Shown here: piece by piece, positions 35,338 through 44,082 of the stretch
Layout of the letters: every line of letters begins with the position of its first letter
How positions within the stretch are numbered: the stretch's first letter is position 1
Assembly (NCBI RefSeq): GCF_004519405.1
Contig: NZ_SGWI01000001.1
Span: 1 to 64,000 of the forward strand
Direction: 5' to 3'
From: Pseudomonas sp. BCA17
Lineage (GTDB): Bacteria > Pseudomonadota > Gammaproteobacteria > Pseudomonadales > Pseudomonadaceae
Length of the DNA stretch: 64,000 nucleotides
Translations under genes and position numbers: made by a program
The notes under the pieces: model-generated
What the model was told of the DNA's origin: nothing
Seen by the model: only the letters and a program-made list of their open reading frames with translations
Database searches by the model: none

Positions 35338-35444
35338 TGTGGCGAGGGAGCTTGCTCCCGTTGGGCCGTGTAGCGGCCCCAGCTTTTGGTTCGAAAAGAC
35401 TGGGCCTGCTACGCAGTCCAACGGGAGCAAGCTCCCTCGCCACA
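35338..35444. repeat. REPIN: two inverted REP copies
   Basis: A 27-base unit at 35338-35364 (starting TGTGGCGAGGG) is the exact reverse complement of 35418-35444. The 53-base spacer is itself partly complementary. The unit matches the element at 1-27. It separates the dehydrogenase and the convergent NTF2-like gene. Confidence 0.9.
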
Positions 35445-35470
35445 GGTTATCCGTCGTCCGCTCTAAATGT

Positions 35471-35950
35471 TTAGAGCTCTAAGTCGGACAGCCCTGGATG
35501 CTCATCCGGACGTCGGCCCAGCGGCCAGTGGAACTTGCGCTCGCTCTCCTTGATCGGCAGGTCATTGATGCAGGCGAAACGGTTGGCCATCAGGCCGTTT
35601 TCGTCGAACTCCCAGTTCTCATTGCCGTAGGAGCGGAACCAGTTGCCGGAGTCGTCGTGCCATTCATAGGCATAGCGCACCGCAATCCGGTTGTCGGTAA
35701 ACGCCCATAATTCCTTGATCAGCCGATAGTCCAGTTCCTTGGCCCATTTACGGGTGAGGAAGTCCTTGGCTTGCTCGCGGTTATGCGCAAACTCGGCGCG
35801 GTTACGCCATTTCGTATCGAGGGTATAAGCCAGGGAAACCCGCTGTGGGTCGCGGGAGTTCCAGCCGTCTTCGGCCAGGCGGACTTTTTCGATTGCTGAT
35901 TCGCGGGTAAATGGCGGTAAAGGCGGGCGTGTTTCCGGTGTAGGTGACAT
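35471..35950 (-). CDS. DUF1348 NTF2-like protein
   Basis: A 159-residue protein of the nuclear transport factor 2-like fold, DUF1348 subfamily: [66 protein letters not shown] and [30 protein letters not shown] are strongly conserved blocks. The reaction is unknown. ATG at 35950 follows GGAGCTGCCCC. It lies 45 bp downstream of the tetR gene on the same strand and is probably repressed by that regulator. Confidence 0.85.
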   Translation of the reverse strand: MSPTPETRPPLPPFTRESAIEKVRLAEDGWNSRDPQRVSLAYTLDTKWRNRAEFAHNREQAKDFLTRKWAKELDYRLIKELWAFTDNRIAVRYAYEWHDDSGNWFRSYGNENWEFDENGLMANRFACINDLPIKESERKFHWPLGRRPDEHPGLSDLEL

Positions 35951-35995
35951 GGGGCAGCTCCTTGACACAATAAGCGGTAGTGATAGTTGCCAGGT

Positions 35996-36568
35996 TTACG
36001 CGTTCTCAAGTCCCAATAACGTTCGCGCCATGCATTGCGCATTATCAGCGGCTGTTGAATCGCCCATGACCAGGGCAACGGTAATCGCACCATCGATCAG
36101 GATCAGCAGCTGCGCGGCCTGCTGTCGCGGGTCGGGGGTGCCATGTGCTTCACACAGTTCAAGTGCGTACTCGAACAGTTTCTGTTTGTGGGCTTTGGCC
36201 AACAGACGCACCGGGTCCTGCGCGTCGCCGGTTTCGCCGCTGGTGTTGATGAAGGCGCAGCCACGAAAGTCTGCAGACGCAAACCAGGTTTTCAGCGCAC
36301 TGAACAGCGCCAGCAGGCGCTCACCGCTGCCTTCGCGGCGTTCCACCTCGGCACGCAGCCAGTGCAGCCAACGCTCATCGCGACGTTGCAGGGCGGCGAT
36401 CACCAACTCGTCCTTGTTGGCGAAGTAGCGATAGATGCTTTTTCTCGAAACACCGGCGGTTTTCACCAGGAACTCCATGCCCGTGGCAGCGATGCCGTGG
36501 CGATAGATCAACTTCTCGGTGACGTCGAGGATAATATCGCGGGTTTCATTCTGGGTCATATCGTTCAT
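35996..36568 (-). CDS. TetR-family transcriptional repressor
   Basis: A 190-residue TetR protein. The N-terminal HTH is NETRDIILDVTEKLIYRHGIAATGMEFLVKTAGVSRKSIYRYFANKDELVIAALQRRDERW. The C-terminal domain resembles the YezE/TetR_C_6-type ligand domain (FRGCAFINTSGE). ATG at 36568 is chosen because a 14-bp perfect palindrome (36581-36594) lies 12 bp upstream and would otherwise be inside the TTG-initiated extension. Autoregulation and repression of the downstream DUF1348 gene are the natural inference. The ligand is unknown. Confidence 0.9.
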   Translation of the reverse strand: MNDMTQNETRDIILDVTEKLIYRHGIAATGMEFLVKTAGVSRKSIYRYFANKDELVIAALQRRDERWLHWLRAEVERREGSGERLLALFSALKTWFASADFRGCAFINTSGETGDAQDPVRLLAKAHKQKLFEYALELCEAHGTPDPRQQAAQLLILIDGAITVALVMGDSTAADNAQCMARTLLGLENA

Positions 36569-36580
36569 GCGGCCAACAGT

Positions 36581-36594
36581 AGAACGATCGTTCT
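36581..36594. promoter_or_regulatory. Candidate TetR operator
   Basis: AGAACGATCGTTCT is a perfect 14-bp palindrome immediately upstream of the tetR start. Size, symmetry and location match operators of TetR repressors, and it could also affect divergent pssA expression. Confidence 0.7.
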
Positions 36595-36692
36595 TCTTGG
36601 TCAATCAACTTTTTCCATGCCTGACAACGAGACCTGAGCCCACCCATGGTGTAAGCTCGGGGCCTCTTCGGATTCGACCCATTGCGAGCCTT

Positions 36693-38036
36693 ATGCCGTC
36701 GTTCTTCAAACGCTCCCTATTGCCCAAACTGCGCGGTTTTCCACTCACCCCCGAGGCCATTGACGTGCTGTGCGGCGCCCAGGAGTTCCGGCGCTGCCTG
36801 CTGGAAAAAATCTCCCAGGCCACTCAGCGTATCTACATCGTTGCGCTGTACTTGCAGCATGACGAAGCGGGGCAGGAGATCTACGACGCGCTGCACGCCG
36901 CCAAAGCGGCACGGCCGGAGTTGGACATTGTGGTGGTGGTCGATTTTCTACGTGCACAACGTGGCCTGATCGGCGCCGGCAAGCAGCCGGGCAACAGTGC
37001 CTGGTATCAGGCCATGACCCAGGGCAACGCCAGCGAAGTGCCGGTGTATGGCGTGCCGGTGCAGACCCGCGAGCTGTTCGGCGTGCTGCATCTCAAGGGC
37101 TTTGTGATCGACGACAGCGTGTTGTACAGCGGTGCGAGCCTGAACAACGTGTACCTGCATAAGTTCGACAAGTACCGCTATGACCGTTACCACTTGATCC
37201 ACAGCAAACCGCTGGCCGATTCGATGCAGCACTTGGTGGAGCATGGCCTCGTCGCCTCCAAGGCTGTGCATCGCCTCGACCTGCCCAACCCGCCCACCGC
37301 CCGCAGTCTGCGCAACGACATCGGCGACCTGCGCAGCCGCCTGAAACATGCGGCCTATGACACGACGGCCGGGCAACTGCCCAACAATCATCTGGCAATC
37401 AGCCCATTACTGGGCGTGGGCAAGAACAACCCGCTGAACCGGGTGGTGCTCGAATTGATCGCCGGCGCCCAGCATCAACTGACCATTTGCACCCCCTATT
37501 TCAACCTGCCACTCCCTGTGACCCGGGAAATCAACCGTGCCCTGGCGCGGGGCGTGAAGATCGACATCATTGTCGGCGACAAAACCGCCAATGACTTCTA
37601 CATCCCACCCAGCGAGCCGTTCAAGGTGATCGCGGCACTGCCTTACCTGTACGAAATCAGCCTGCGCCGTTTCGCCAAGCGTCATCAGCCGGCAATCGAC
37701 AGTGGCCAGTTGAACCTGCACCTGTGGCGCGACGGTGAGAACACCTACCATCTCAAGGGCATGTGGGTCGACCAGCGCTACACCTTGCTGACGGGAAATA
37801 ATCTCAACCCGCGTGCGTTCCGCCTCGACCTGGAAAACGGCTTGTTGATCGATGACCCGCAGGGGCAATGGCTGGAGGCGCGGCGTACGGAGTTGGCGCA
37901 CATTTTCCAGCACACCACGCGTATTGCAGGCTATCAACAGTTGCAGACCCTGACGGATTATCCGCAGGCCGTGGGCAAGTTTTTGCGGCGGGTCAGTCGA
38001 GTGCGAATCGAGCGGTTGTTGTACCGGATTCTGTAA
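36693..38036 (+). CDS. pssA: CDP-diacylglycerol-serine O-phosphatidyltransferase (PLD-type PssA)
   Basis: A 447-residue phospholipase D superfamily enzyme with two HKD motifs, HLKGFVIDD (His133, Lys135) and HLKGMWVDQ (His353, Lys355). Each is followed by the Ser/Gly-Asn-Asn region (YSGASLNN, LTGNNLN). It makes phosphatidylserine from CDP-diacylglycerol and serine, the first step to phosphatidylethanolamine, as in E. coli PssA (451 residues). It is a peripheral membrane enzyme with a basic C-terminus (RRVSRVRIERLLYRIL). Divergent from tetR. The start ATG at 36693 fits the family N-terminus. Confidence 0.93.
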   Translation: MPSFFKRSLLPKLRGFPLTPEAIDVLCGAQEFRRCLLEKISQATQRIYIVALYLQHDEAGQEIYDALHAAKAARPELDIVVVVDFLRAQRGLIGAGKQPGNSAWYQAMTQGNASEVPVYGVPVQTRELFGVLHLKGFVIDDSVLYSGASLNNVYLHKFDKYRYDRYHLIHSKPLADSMQHLVEHGLVASKAVHRLDLPNPPTARSLRNDIGDLRSRLKHAAYDTTAGQLPNNHLAISPLLGVGKNNPLNRVVLELIAGAQHQLTICTPYFNLPLPVTREINRALARGVKIDIIVGDKTANDFYIPPSEPFKVIAALPYLYEISLRRFAKRHQPAIDSGQLNLHLWRDGENTYHLKGMWVDQRYTLLTGNNLNPRAFRLDLENGLLIDDPQGQWLEARRTELAHIFQHTTRIAGYQQLQTLTDYPQAVGKFLRRVSRVRIERLLYRIL

Positions 38037-38122
38037 GCGACGAGCGTAGCAAGATAATTCCGGGTTTCTGCCTTCAGCTCTTTGGGAGTTGGCTTACGAA
38101 GCATCCAGGTTCCGACTTGTAG

Positions 38123-38184
38123 ATTTCCTCTCGACAGTTCTTACGGACGAGAACTCTCACCATCCTTATTGGTAGAGAGGAAAT
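38123..38184 (+). promoter_or_regulatory. Possible 5'-UTR structure masking the Shine-Dalgarno of the 1227-residue ORF
   Basis: ATTTCCTCTC (38123-38132) is an exact complement of GAGAGGAAAT (38175-38184), which contains the Shine-Dalgarno AGAGGAAAT of the gene starting at 38189. Between them AGTTCT/AGAACT (38136-38141 with 38150-38155) and ACCA/TGGT (38159-38162 with 38170-38173) can form two further hairpins, giving a three-way junction. Whether it acts as a thermometer, riboswitch or protein-binding site is unknown. Confidence 0.5.
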
Positions 38185-38188
38185 AGAA

Positions 38189-41100
38189 ATGTCGTTTATT
38201 CAGGTAATCCCCCACAGCCGGTTCTCCCGCCCGCCGATCCCACCCCACCCTGCGTCAAGCCTGATGGGGCCAAGCCCTTTACCGCGGGGCAGGCGTAGCG
38301 CCGAGGCTGCGGTAACCGAAACTCCACGTCGATTCCCCTCCGAAGAAAACGCTCCCAAAGGCGATGCAACGCTGCAGACCAAAGTGGGACGCTGGCTGAG
38401 CTCAGGTATTACCCCTGAGCCGCTCATCCCGCGAAATGCGTCTATCGGGCCATTTATCAGCCAGTATCAACAGGCGCTCAGTGAGCCGCGACTGCAGGAC
38501 TGGTTCCGTGCCAAGGGCCTGAAGATCTCTACGGTGCGCGTGTTCAGTGACAGCGTTGTGGGCGTGGTCAGCCGCGATGGAAAAGACGCCGTTGTACGGT
38601 TTACCACCACCGATGGTTCAGGTTGGTGGGCGGTCGGCAGCACGCTCGCAAAGCTGCAGAAAATACTGTCGCCGAGTGACTTGGGGATTCCCGCCAACAT
38701 GCCTTCTGAGCCGATCCCGCGGGATATCATTCTGGATTTTTACGGGGTGCAACCTGCGAAGAACGAGCAGGCGGCTCCAGCGCTGGGTGCACACCTCAAG
38801 CGCGATGGCTGGCCACCCATTACCGTTGAGAAGCGCCAGCAATGGCGGGACGCTTTTACCCGCGCAGTGGCGGCGAACAGCAATGCAACTGCCCGCGCCG
38901 GCTTGGCGGAGCAGCTTCGCCAGCGTATGCGCGGCCTGAAGGCGGGCGATGATCTGCGGTTGGATCAGCAGCCCTTTGGTGCGCCCCTTGGCTCCTCCCT
39001 GGAGCGCGACAGCCAATTACCACGCCAAGCCTTTGTCGAACTGCTTACCTCGCAAGCGTTTCGTGATTTTCTTGAGAAGATCGGCCTGGACAGCGTCGGT
39101 GACCGTTTCAGAATCAGCCAGGGCGTCCTTCAACAGCGCGATGCCAAGGGCACATGGCGGACGCTGCAAGCCCACTTCGACGACGAAGTCGGCAAGAATC
39201 AGGCCGCTGGCGTGCAGGAAATGAAAAGCCGCTTACACGCGCTGGTCGAGCAAAGCCAGAAAACCGGCAACGCGCTGTACTCCACCGCCACCTGGGATGT
39301 GCGCCAAGCGTTGGATTATTTTGGGGCGGGCTCACCGACGACGCCAGAGCAAGGCCGCGATGTACTGGCTTGGCTCGACACACGCTGGCCAGAACCGCCC
39401 CTGGTCGCTGATTATGCAAGCTTGACCCCCGGCGTCTGGGCGCCGGGTGCACTGACCGGCGCTGACTGTGACGTACTCAAGAGGAGCGCCGCGAGCGTAG
39501 CCGCGTTGTTCGACAGCTTTCTGGCCGGCCCCGACCCTTGGCAGACGTTGTCTGCAGACCCTGATCGGCGGCTGAGTGCGTTTTTCGATTCCCCCATTGC
39601 CGTGGCCAAAGCAGACGCCTTGGCCAAGGAACTCAAGCTTTTCGATGTGGCCGATGGCCGACCGTTGCCCAGGGCGCAGCGTCACGCATTATTGGCCACG
39701 GCGCTCAAGCTCACCGTTCAGGGCAGCCTGCCGGGCACGCCCGGAACCGTGGCCGGCTACGCCATTTATCAGCCCGGCAATCTGGGGCGCACGCAAAAAC
39801 AGGTGCGTGCCGACGTTGAGCGACATCTGCAGGAAAAAGGCGCAACTGTCGAAAGTGCGCCGTTTCTGGCGCATATGTTCTTGGCACACGCTGCGCCGGA
39901 AATGCTGATCAAGCTCGATCCGCAAGTGCCGGCACAGATGCCGGAGGTTCTCAAGCAGAACCCGGATGACGTACGAATAGGTTCTCCGGCATGGCTTGCT
40001 CTGCGGTTGGGTTGTGGCGTCGCCGAAGCGCTGGCTGGGCAAGGCAGCTCGCGGGCGCTGAACGGCACGCAGATCATGGCCCTGGCACGCCTGCAACCGC
40101 AAAACCCGGAGCAGGAGGCACTGTTCAAAGGCGTGGGCACCGTGCCCTTGCTGGAGTGGGCCGTCATGGCGGGCGTGTTTCCCGCGCCTCAGGAGGGGAA
40201 GTACACCCCGCACCACTACCAGGCGGCGGCGCAGGCGTTCAGCCAACAGCAAAACACTGCGCGCGATGCCTTCACGACGCTTACGGCCGAGCCTCCCTCG
40301 ATGACGCGCTTGCTTGTCGAGCAACTGGCTCTGCTGTTTCCCGAGATGACTGACGATGAAATTCGCGGGTTCAACTTGCGTCGTGTGGCCGACCCCCGGC
40401 AGCACGGTCAGCCCCAAAAGGTATTGTTGACTGAGTTTCTGCTGGCAGAGCAGGACTCGCCGGGTGCGCTGGTTGCCTTGAATACGTGGCTGAACGATTA
40501 CCGCACAGGCAAAGCGAAGTACCGGTTCGAGCACCCGAAAATTTCCCAGGCCGAGTTTGATGAGCGCATCAAAAAACTGCCGAAAATCGCGCCGCTGGTA
40601 GCCCCTGCCATCGAGCATTACGTGGCGGATTGCCGCGCGGCGCAGAGCACGGTACTCAAATTGATGTTCGCGCAGTTGCCGCTGGAAGATCGCAAGGCCT
40701 TGGAGGTAGGGCAGGTCGAATTCTTCAGTTTGCGCGAGGAGACCGGCGAAGCCATTGAGGACGACAATGGGCCCGACTCCAACGTATCCAGGCATAAGGG
40801 CACCCATGGCACCTTGATCCGCTATGAGACGGGCGCAGTCGAGCCACGGTTCGGTTATTTCGAGGTCTTCCCGGATTCCATGCGCATCATCAAGCTTACC
40901 GATCTGAGCTACACGTTGGCGCTGGGCGGGCAAGTCAAGATGGGCCAGAAACCCTACGGCCCCTTTGCCAACGTGCTGCGGGATTTCCGACACGCAGCGC
41001 CAGCCAGCTTTGACTTCGAGGCGTACAAGCATGGCAGTGAGCCAAAAGCAGGTGCGCAGTCGTCGGTCATCATCGAAAAGGCCGCGCCTGACCTGGCTGC

Positions 41101-41872
41101 CGAACGGTTGGCCGGGAACCCGAAACATGCACAGTTGCCGGTGCCCGATACGTTCAACAGCGAGAAAATCGACCGTATCGTCGAGGGCGTATTAGCTAAC
41201 AGCTTCACCATGCCGCGCGAACCTCTGGTCCGCTATGCCAGTCAGCCCACCGACTATCAGCGCAGGCGGGCATTTCCATTTGGCACCGACGACGTTTTCA
41301 GCCCGGGCAACCTGCGGATGGTCGTGGGCCTGCTGCCATTTGTCGGTGCATTCGTCGATCTGGGTGAGGGCAATATTGCACAAGGGCTACGCGGGATGTT
41401 GATCGACTTCGCCTCGTTTGCGGTAACCGGCGGGTTGTCGGGTGCGAAGCGCTTTTACAAGGGAATGAAAGTGGTCCTGCCATTTAACGGCAGGGCGTTT
41501 TCCCTGCAGGGACTCGACGGGGCATCGCCGTTTCTGCGCAGCGTATTCAACCCGTTGGAAGGTGCCGTCGGGGTGTTGAAAACGGGCCAGAAGGTGGCCG
41601 CTTTGGGGAAAGAGTTTATGAAGGGGGAACTGCGTGCCCTGGGCGCGGGTATCTACCTGCCTGCCACGGCCTTTGAAAAGTGCCGCTGGGGCGCCGGGGT
41701 GTATACCAGCGTCTATGCGGCTAGCGGCCAGCCGGTCGGCAGCCGAGCCGGCACTTGTGCCGGGCATTCGTTGTACGCCGTGCAGAAAAACAACCTGTGG
41801 TACGCAATCAACCCACGCACCTTCAAAGCTGAAGGGGCACCTCTGCAGGGCTTCGAGCCAACGGCCACCTGA
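38189..41872 (+). CDS. Orphan 1227-residue protein, candidate secreted effector/toxin
   Basis: I do not recognise a named family with confidence. The N-terminal 60 residues are Ser/Pro/Arg-rich and probably disordered (MSFIQVIPHSRFSRPPIPPH). They lack acidic residues before Glu39 and carry Ile at position 4, features reported for Pseudomonas type III effectors. The middle 900 residues are mixed alpha-rich sequence without signal peptide. A hydrophobic Gly-rich stretch lies at about 1041-1085 (MVVGLLPFVGAFVDLGEGNIAQGLRG). The last 70 residues (GAGIYLPATAFEKCRWGAGVYTSVYAASGQ...NLWYAINPRTF) resemble C-terminal modules of large Pseudomonas toxin-like proteins. The start has a strong Shine-Dalgarno. 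No secretion or immunity gene is adjacent. Codon use is like its neighbours. Confidence 0.75.
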   Translation: MSFIQVIPHSRFSRPPIPPHPASSLMGPSPLPRGRRSAEAAVTETPRRFPSEENAPKGDATLQTKVGRWLSSGITPEPLIPRNASIGPFISQYQQALSEPRLQDWFRAKGLKISTVRVFSDSVVGVVSRDGKDAVVRFTTTDGSGWWAVGSTLAKLQKILSPSDLGIPANMPSEPIPRDIILDFYGVQPAKNEQAAPALGAHLKRDGWPPITVEKRQQWRDAFTRAVAANSNATARAGLAEQLRQRMRGLKAGDDLRLDQQPFGAPLGSSLERDSQLPRQAFVELLTSQAFRDFLEKIGLDSVGDRFRISQGVLQQRDAKGTWRTLQAHFDDEVGKNQAAGVQEMKSRLHALVEQSQKTGNALYSTATWDVRQALDYFGAGSPTTPEQGRDVLAWLDTRWPEPPLVADYASLTPGVWAPGALTGADCDVLKRSAASVAALFDSFLAGPDPWQTLSADPDRRLSAFFDSPIAVAKADALAKELKLFDVADGRPLPRAQRHALLATALKLTVQGSLPGTPGTVAGYAIYQPGNLGRTQKQVRADVERHLQEKGATVESAPFLAHMFLAHAAPEMLIKLDPQVPAQMPEVLKQNPDDVRIGSPAWLALRLGCGVAEALAGQGSSRALNGTQIMALARLQPQNPEQEALFKGVGTVPLLEWAVMAGVFPAPQEGKYTPHHYQAAAQAFSQQQNTARDAFTTLTAEPPSMTRLLVEQLALLFPEMTDDEIRGFNLRRVADPRQHGQPQKVLLTEFLLAEQDSPGALVALNTWLNDYRTGKAKYRFEHPKISQAEFDERIKKLPKIAPLVAPAIEHYVADCRAAQSTVLKLMFAQLPLEDRKALEVGQVEFFSLREETGEAIEDDNGPDSNVSRHKGTHGTLIRYETGAVEPRFGYFEVFPDSMRIIKLTDLSYTLALGGQVKMGQKPYGPFANVLRDFRHAAPASFDFEAYKHGSEPKAGAQSSVIIEKAAPDLAAERLAGNPKHAQLPVPDTFNSEKIDRIVEGVLANSFTMPREPLVRYASQPTDYQRRRAFPFGTDDVFSPGNLRMVVGLLPFVGAFVDLGEGNIAQGLRGMLIDFASFAVTGGLSGAKRFYKGMKVVLPFNGRAFSLQGLDGASPFLRSVFNPLEGAVGVLKTGQKVAALGKEFMKGELRALGAGIYLPATAFEKCRWGAGVYTSVYAASGQPVGSRAGTCAGHSLYAVQKNNLWYAINPRTFKAEGAPLQGFEPTAT

Positions 41873-41879
41873 CGGCACA

Positions 41880-41911
41880 GACGCCTTCGCCGCGACAATG
41901 GCGAAGGCGTC
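41880..41911. terminator. Stem-loop between the convergent 1227-residue ORF and efeM
   Basis: GACGCCTTCGCC (41880-41891) pairs perfectly with GGCGAAGGCGTC (41900-41911) with an 8-base loop. It lies 7 bp after the + strand stop and 8 bp from the minus strand stop, so it probably serves both transcripts. There is no T-run. Confidence 0.65.
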
Positions 41912-41919
41912 CGTCAACG

Positions 41920-42738
41920 TCAGTTCAAGCCCAACTTGCCACGCAGGGTGGACAGGTCTTCCGCCAGGGTGTTGACCGGGCCCACCAGCGCCTTGCGGTC
42001 GTTTTCCTTGACCTTGTCGTAGGTCTCAAAACCGCCATCCTTGGTTTTGTACTTGGCCAGGATCTTGTCCACGGTGGCGAAGTTCTTGTCGACCTTGGTC
42101 AGGAACGCCTTGTCCTGCTTCTCAATCTGGCCACGGAACAGGTCGACGATTTTCTTCGCGCCGTCGACGTTGCCCTGGAAGTCATAAAGGTCGGTGTGGC
42201 TGTAGCGGTCTTCCTCACCGGAGATCTTGGTGGCCGCGACTTCTTCGAGCAGCGCAGCGGCGCCGCCAACGACTTTCTCGGGCGGGAAGGTCAGGCCCTC
42301 GACGCGGGTCTGCAGGTCCTTGACGTCGCTGTTCAGCTTGTCGGCCAGGGCACCCAGGCCTTCGGTGCTGTTCTTGGAGAACAGGGCGTATTCGATACGG
42401 TGGAAGCCGGTGAAGTCTTCAGCTTCAACGCCTTTTTCGTGGTCGTCGACACGGGAGTCGATAGACGCGTCGAGGTCGCTGAACAACTCGGCGATCGGCT
42501 CGATGGACTCGTAGTGCACACGGGTCGGCGCATAGAGCTTCTTGGCGGTGGCCAGGTCGCCTTTCTTCACTGCATCGGTAAACGCTTGAGTCTGGGTGAC
42601 CAGCTCACCGATTTCTTCGGTGACGTAGATCTTGTATTCCGACACCGGGCCTACCAGGTCCAGCGGCGCAGTAGCGGCGAAGGCCGCCAGCGGCGAAAGG
42701 GACATTAACAACGACAACGCGATAGACGACTTCTTCAT
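41920..42738 (-). CDS. efeM: EfeM-like (short EfeO) periplasmic M75/imelysin-type protein
   Basis: A 272-residue protein with a signal peptide ([21 protein letters not shown]). A single peptidase-M75/EfeO domain follows: [22 protein letters not shown], the metal-binding HxxE motif in [11 protein letters not shown], and [28 protein letters not shown]. It lacks the cupredoxin domain of full EfeO, so it is the short, EfeM form. It probably binds iron in the periplasm. It is the last gene of the efeU-efeO-efeB cluster, 25 bp after efeB, giving an operon with two M75 proteins. Confidence 0.87.
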   Translation of the reverse strand: MKKSSIALSLLMSLSPLAAFAATAPLDLVGPVSEYKIYVTEEIGELVTQTQAFTDAVKKGDLATAKKLYAPTRVHYESIEPIAELFSDLDASIDSRVDDHEKGVEAEDFTGFHRIEYALFSKNSTEGLGALADKLNSDVKDLQTRVEGLTFPPEKVVGGAAALLEEVAATKISGEEDRYSHTDLYDFQGNVDGAKKIVDLFRGQIEKQDKAFLTKVDKNFATVDKILAKYKTKDGGFETYDKVKENDRKALVGPVNTLAEDLSTLRGKLGLN

Positions 42739-42763
42739 GGGACGTATCCGCTCTGGGTTTGTT

Positions 42764-44068
42764 TTAGGTATTGGCAGTGGTTTGAGGGTGCGAGGCTTCG
42801 AGCAGCGTGCGCCCAAGGAAATCCTTGGATCCCGTGACGCCGGGCAAGGTGAAGAAGTACCCGCCGCCGACCGGCTTGAGGTATTCCTCCAGAGGCTCGC
42901 CGTTGAGCCGGGTTTGTACGCTGATGAAGCCTTTTTCCAGGTCAGCCTGGTAGCAGATGAACAACAGCCCCATGTCCAGCTGACCGTTTTTATTGACGCC
43001 GTTGGAGTAGTTGAATGGCCGACGCAGAATCAGGTTGGCCTGGGTCTGTGCCGTACGCGGGTTGGCCAGGCGGATGTGGGCATCGAGCTTGGTCACCTTG
43101 CCTTCCGGGTCCTTGCTGTAGTCCGGAACCTGGCTTTCGTGCTGGCCATCCATGGGCGCGCCCGTGGGTTTGACGCGACCGATGATGCTCTCTTGCTCTT
43201 GCAGCGGGGTACGGTCCCAGCGCTCCACGAAGTTGCGGATGATCCGCACCGCCTGGTAGCTGCCGTTGGCGGCCCAGGCGGGTTCATCGCTGGTCGGCTG
43301 CACCCAGACGATCTGGTCCATGGCCTTGTCATCGTTGGAATTCGGGTTGGCCGAACCATCCCGGAAGCCGAGGAAGTTGCGTGCGCTCTGCGCCGGTTCG
43401 CCTGGTTTGGCGGGGGCCTGGGGCGGAACGCTGCCTTCCTGTTTCCAGCGCACCAGCAGCAGGTCCGGCAGGTTTTTCACGATGTCACGCAGCGCGTGGA
43501 TATTGGTGTCCGTGGTGTTGGAAGAAAACTGCAGGCTCAAGTCGCCGTGGCACTGCGCCGGTTCCAATGCATCGTTGGGGAAACCAACCATGCGAATCAG
43601 GCGCTTGGGCTTGACCGCAGCCAGGCCGAAGCGCTCGTCGAACAGCGACTCACCCACCGAGACAGTGATGGTCAGGTTGTCCGGTGTCACCACCGGGCCG
43701 AGAATACCGGAGTCGGTCGGCGGCAGTTTCGGGTCGACTTGCGGCACGGTGCCGCCGGTCATCAGGAACTGGATGCGCTCGTTCAGGGTGCGGAACAGGC
43801 GTTCCAGGTCTTCACGGTCGCTGGCCAATACGTCAAACGCCACGACCATGCCGCAGGCCGGACGCGGAGTGACGATGCCGGTCTGGTGTTTGCCGAAGAA
43901 ATCGTGGCGGTCCTGGGTCTTGTCACTGCGCGGTGCGGTGGTGACTTGCTCGGCTGCAGCGGCCATGGCCGGGCAGGCCAGGCTGCTGCCGGCAATGGCC
44001 GCGCCGGTGGCCGCCATGCCCAGCAGGACGCGGCGACGTTGGAGGTTGGTATGTTCTGAATCACTCAT
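42764..44068 (-). CDS. efeB: EfeB deferrochelatase/DyP-type peroxidase
   Basis: A 434-residue periplasmic haem-binding DyP-family protein. The twin-arginine signal is [27 protein letters not shown]. Conserved core motifs are [10 protein letters not shown] (the GxxDG distal motif with catalytic Asp) and the C-terminal [19 protein letters not shown] and [15 protein letters not shown] blocks with the haem ligand region. It oxidises ferrous iron or acts on haem, feeding EfeU. The ATG at 44068 gives a normal Tat leader. A GTG at 44086 overlapping the efeO stop (GTGA) is an alternative. Confidence 0.92.
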   Translation of the reverse strand: MSDSEHTNLQRRRVLLGMAATGAAIAGSSLACPAMAAAAEQVTTAPRSDKTQDRHDFFGKHQTGIVTPRPACGMVVAFDVLASDREDLERLFRTLNERIQFLMTGGTVPQVDPKLPPTDSGILGPVVTPDNLTITVSVGESLFDERFGLAAVKPKRLIRMVGFPNDALEPAQCHGDLSLQFSSNTTDTNIHALRDIVKNLPDLLLVRWKQEGSVPPQAPAKPGEPAQSARNFLGFRDGSANPNSNDDKAMDQIVWVQPTSDEPAWAANGSYQAVRIIRNFVERWDRTPLQEQESIIGRVKPTGAPMDGQHESQVPDYSKDPEGKVTKLDAHIRLANPRTAQTQANLILRRPFNYSNGVNKNGQLDMGLLFICYQADLEKGFISVQTRLNGEPLEEYLKPVGGGYFFTLPGVTGSKDFLGRTLLEASHPQTTANT

Positions 44069-44082
44069 GTATGCGGTCGTCT

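Noticed and set aside
38037-38188. hrp-type promoter upstream of the large ORF
   Set aside because: I found no GGAACC followed by CCAC at the right spacing, so HrpL control is not supported.
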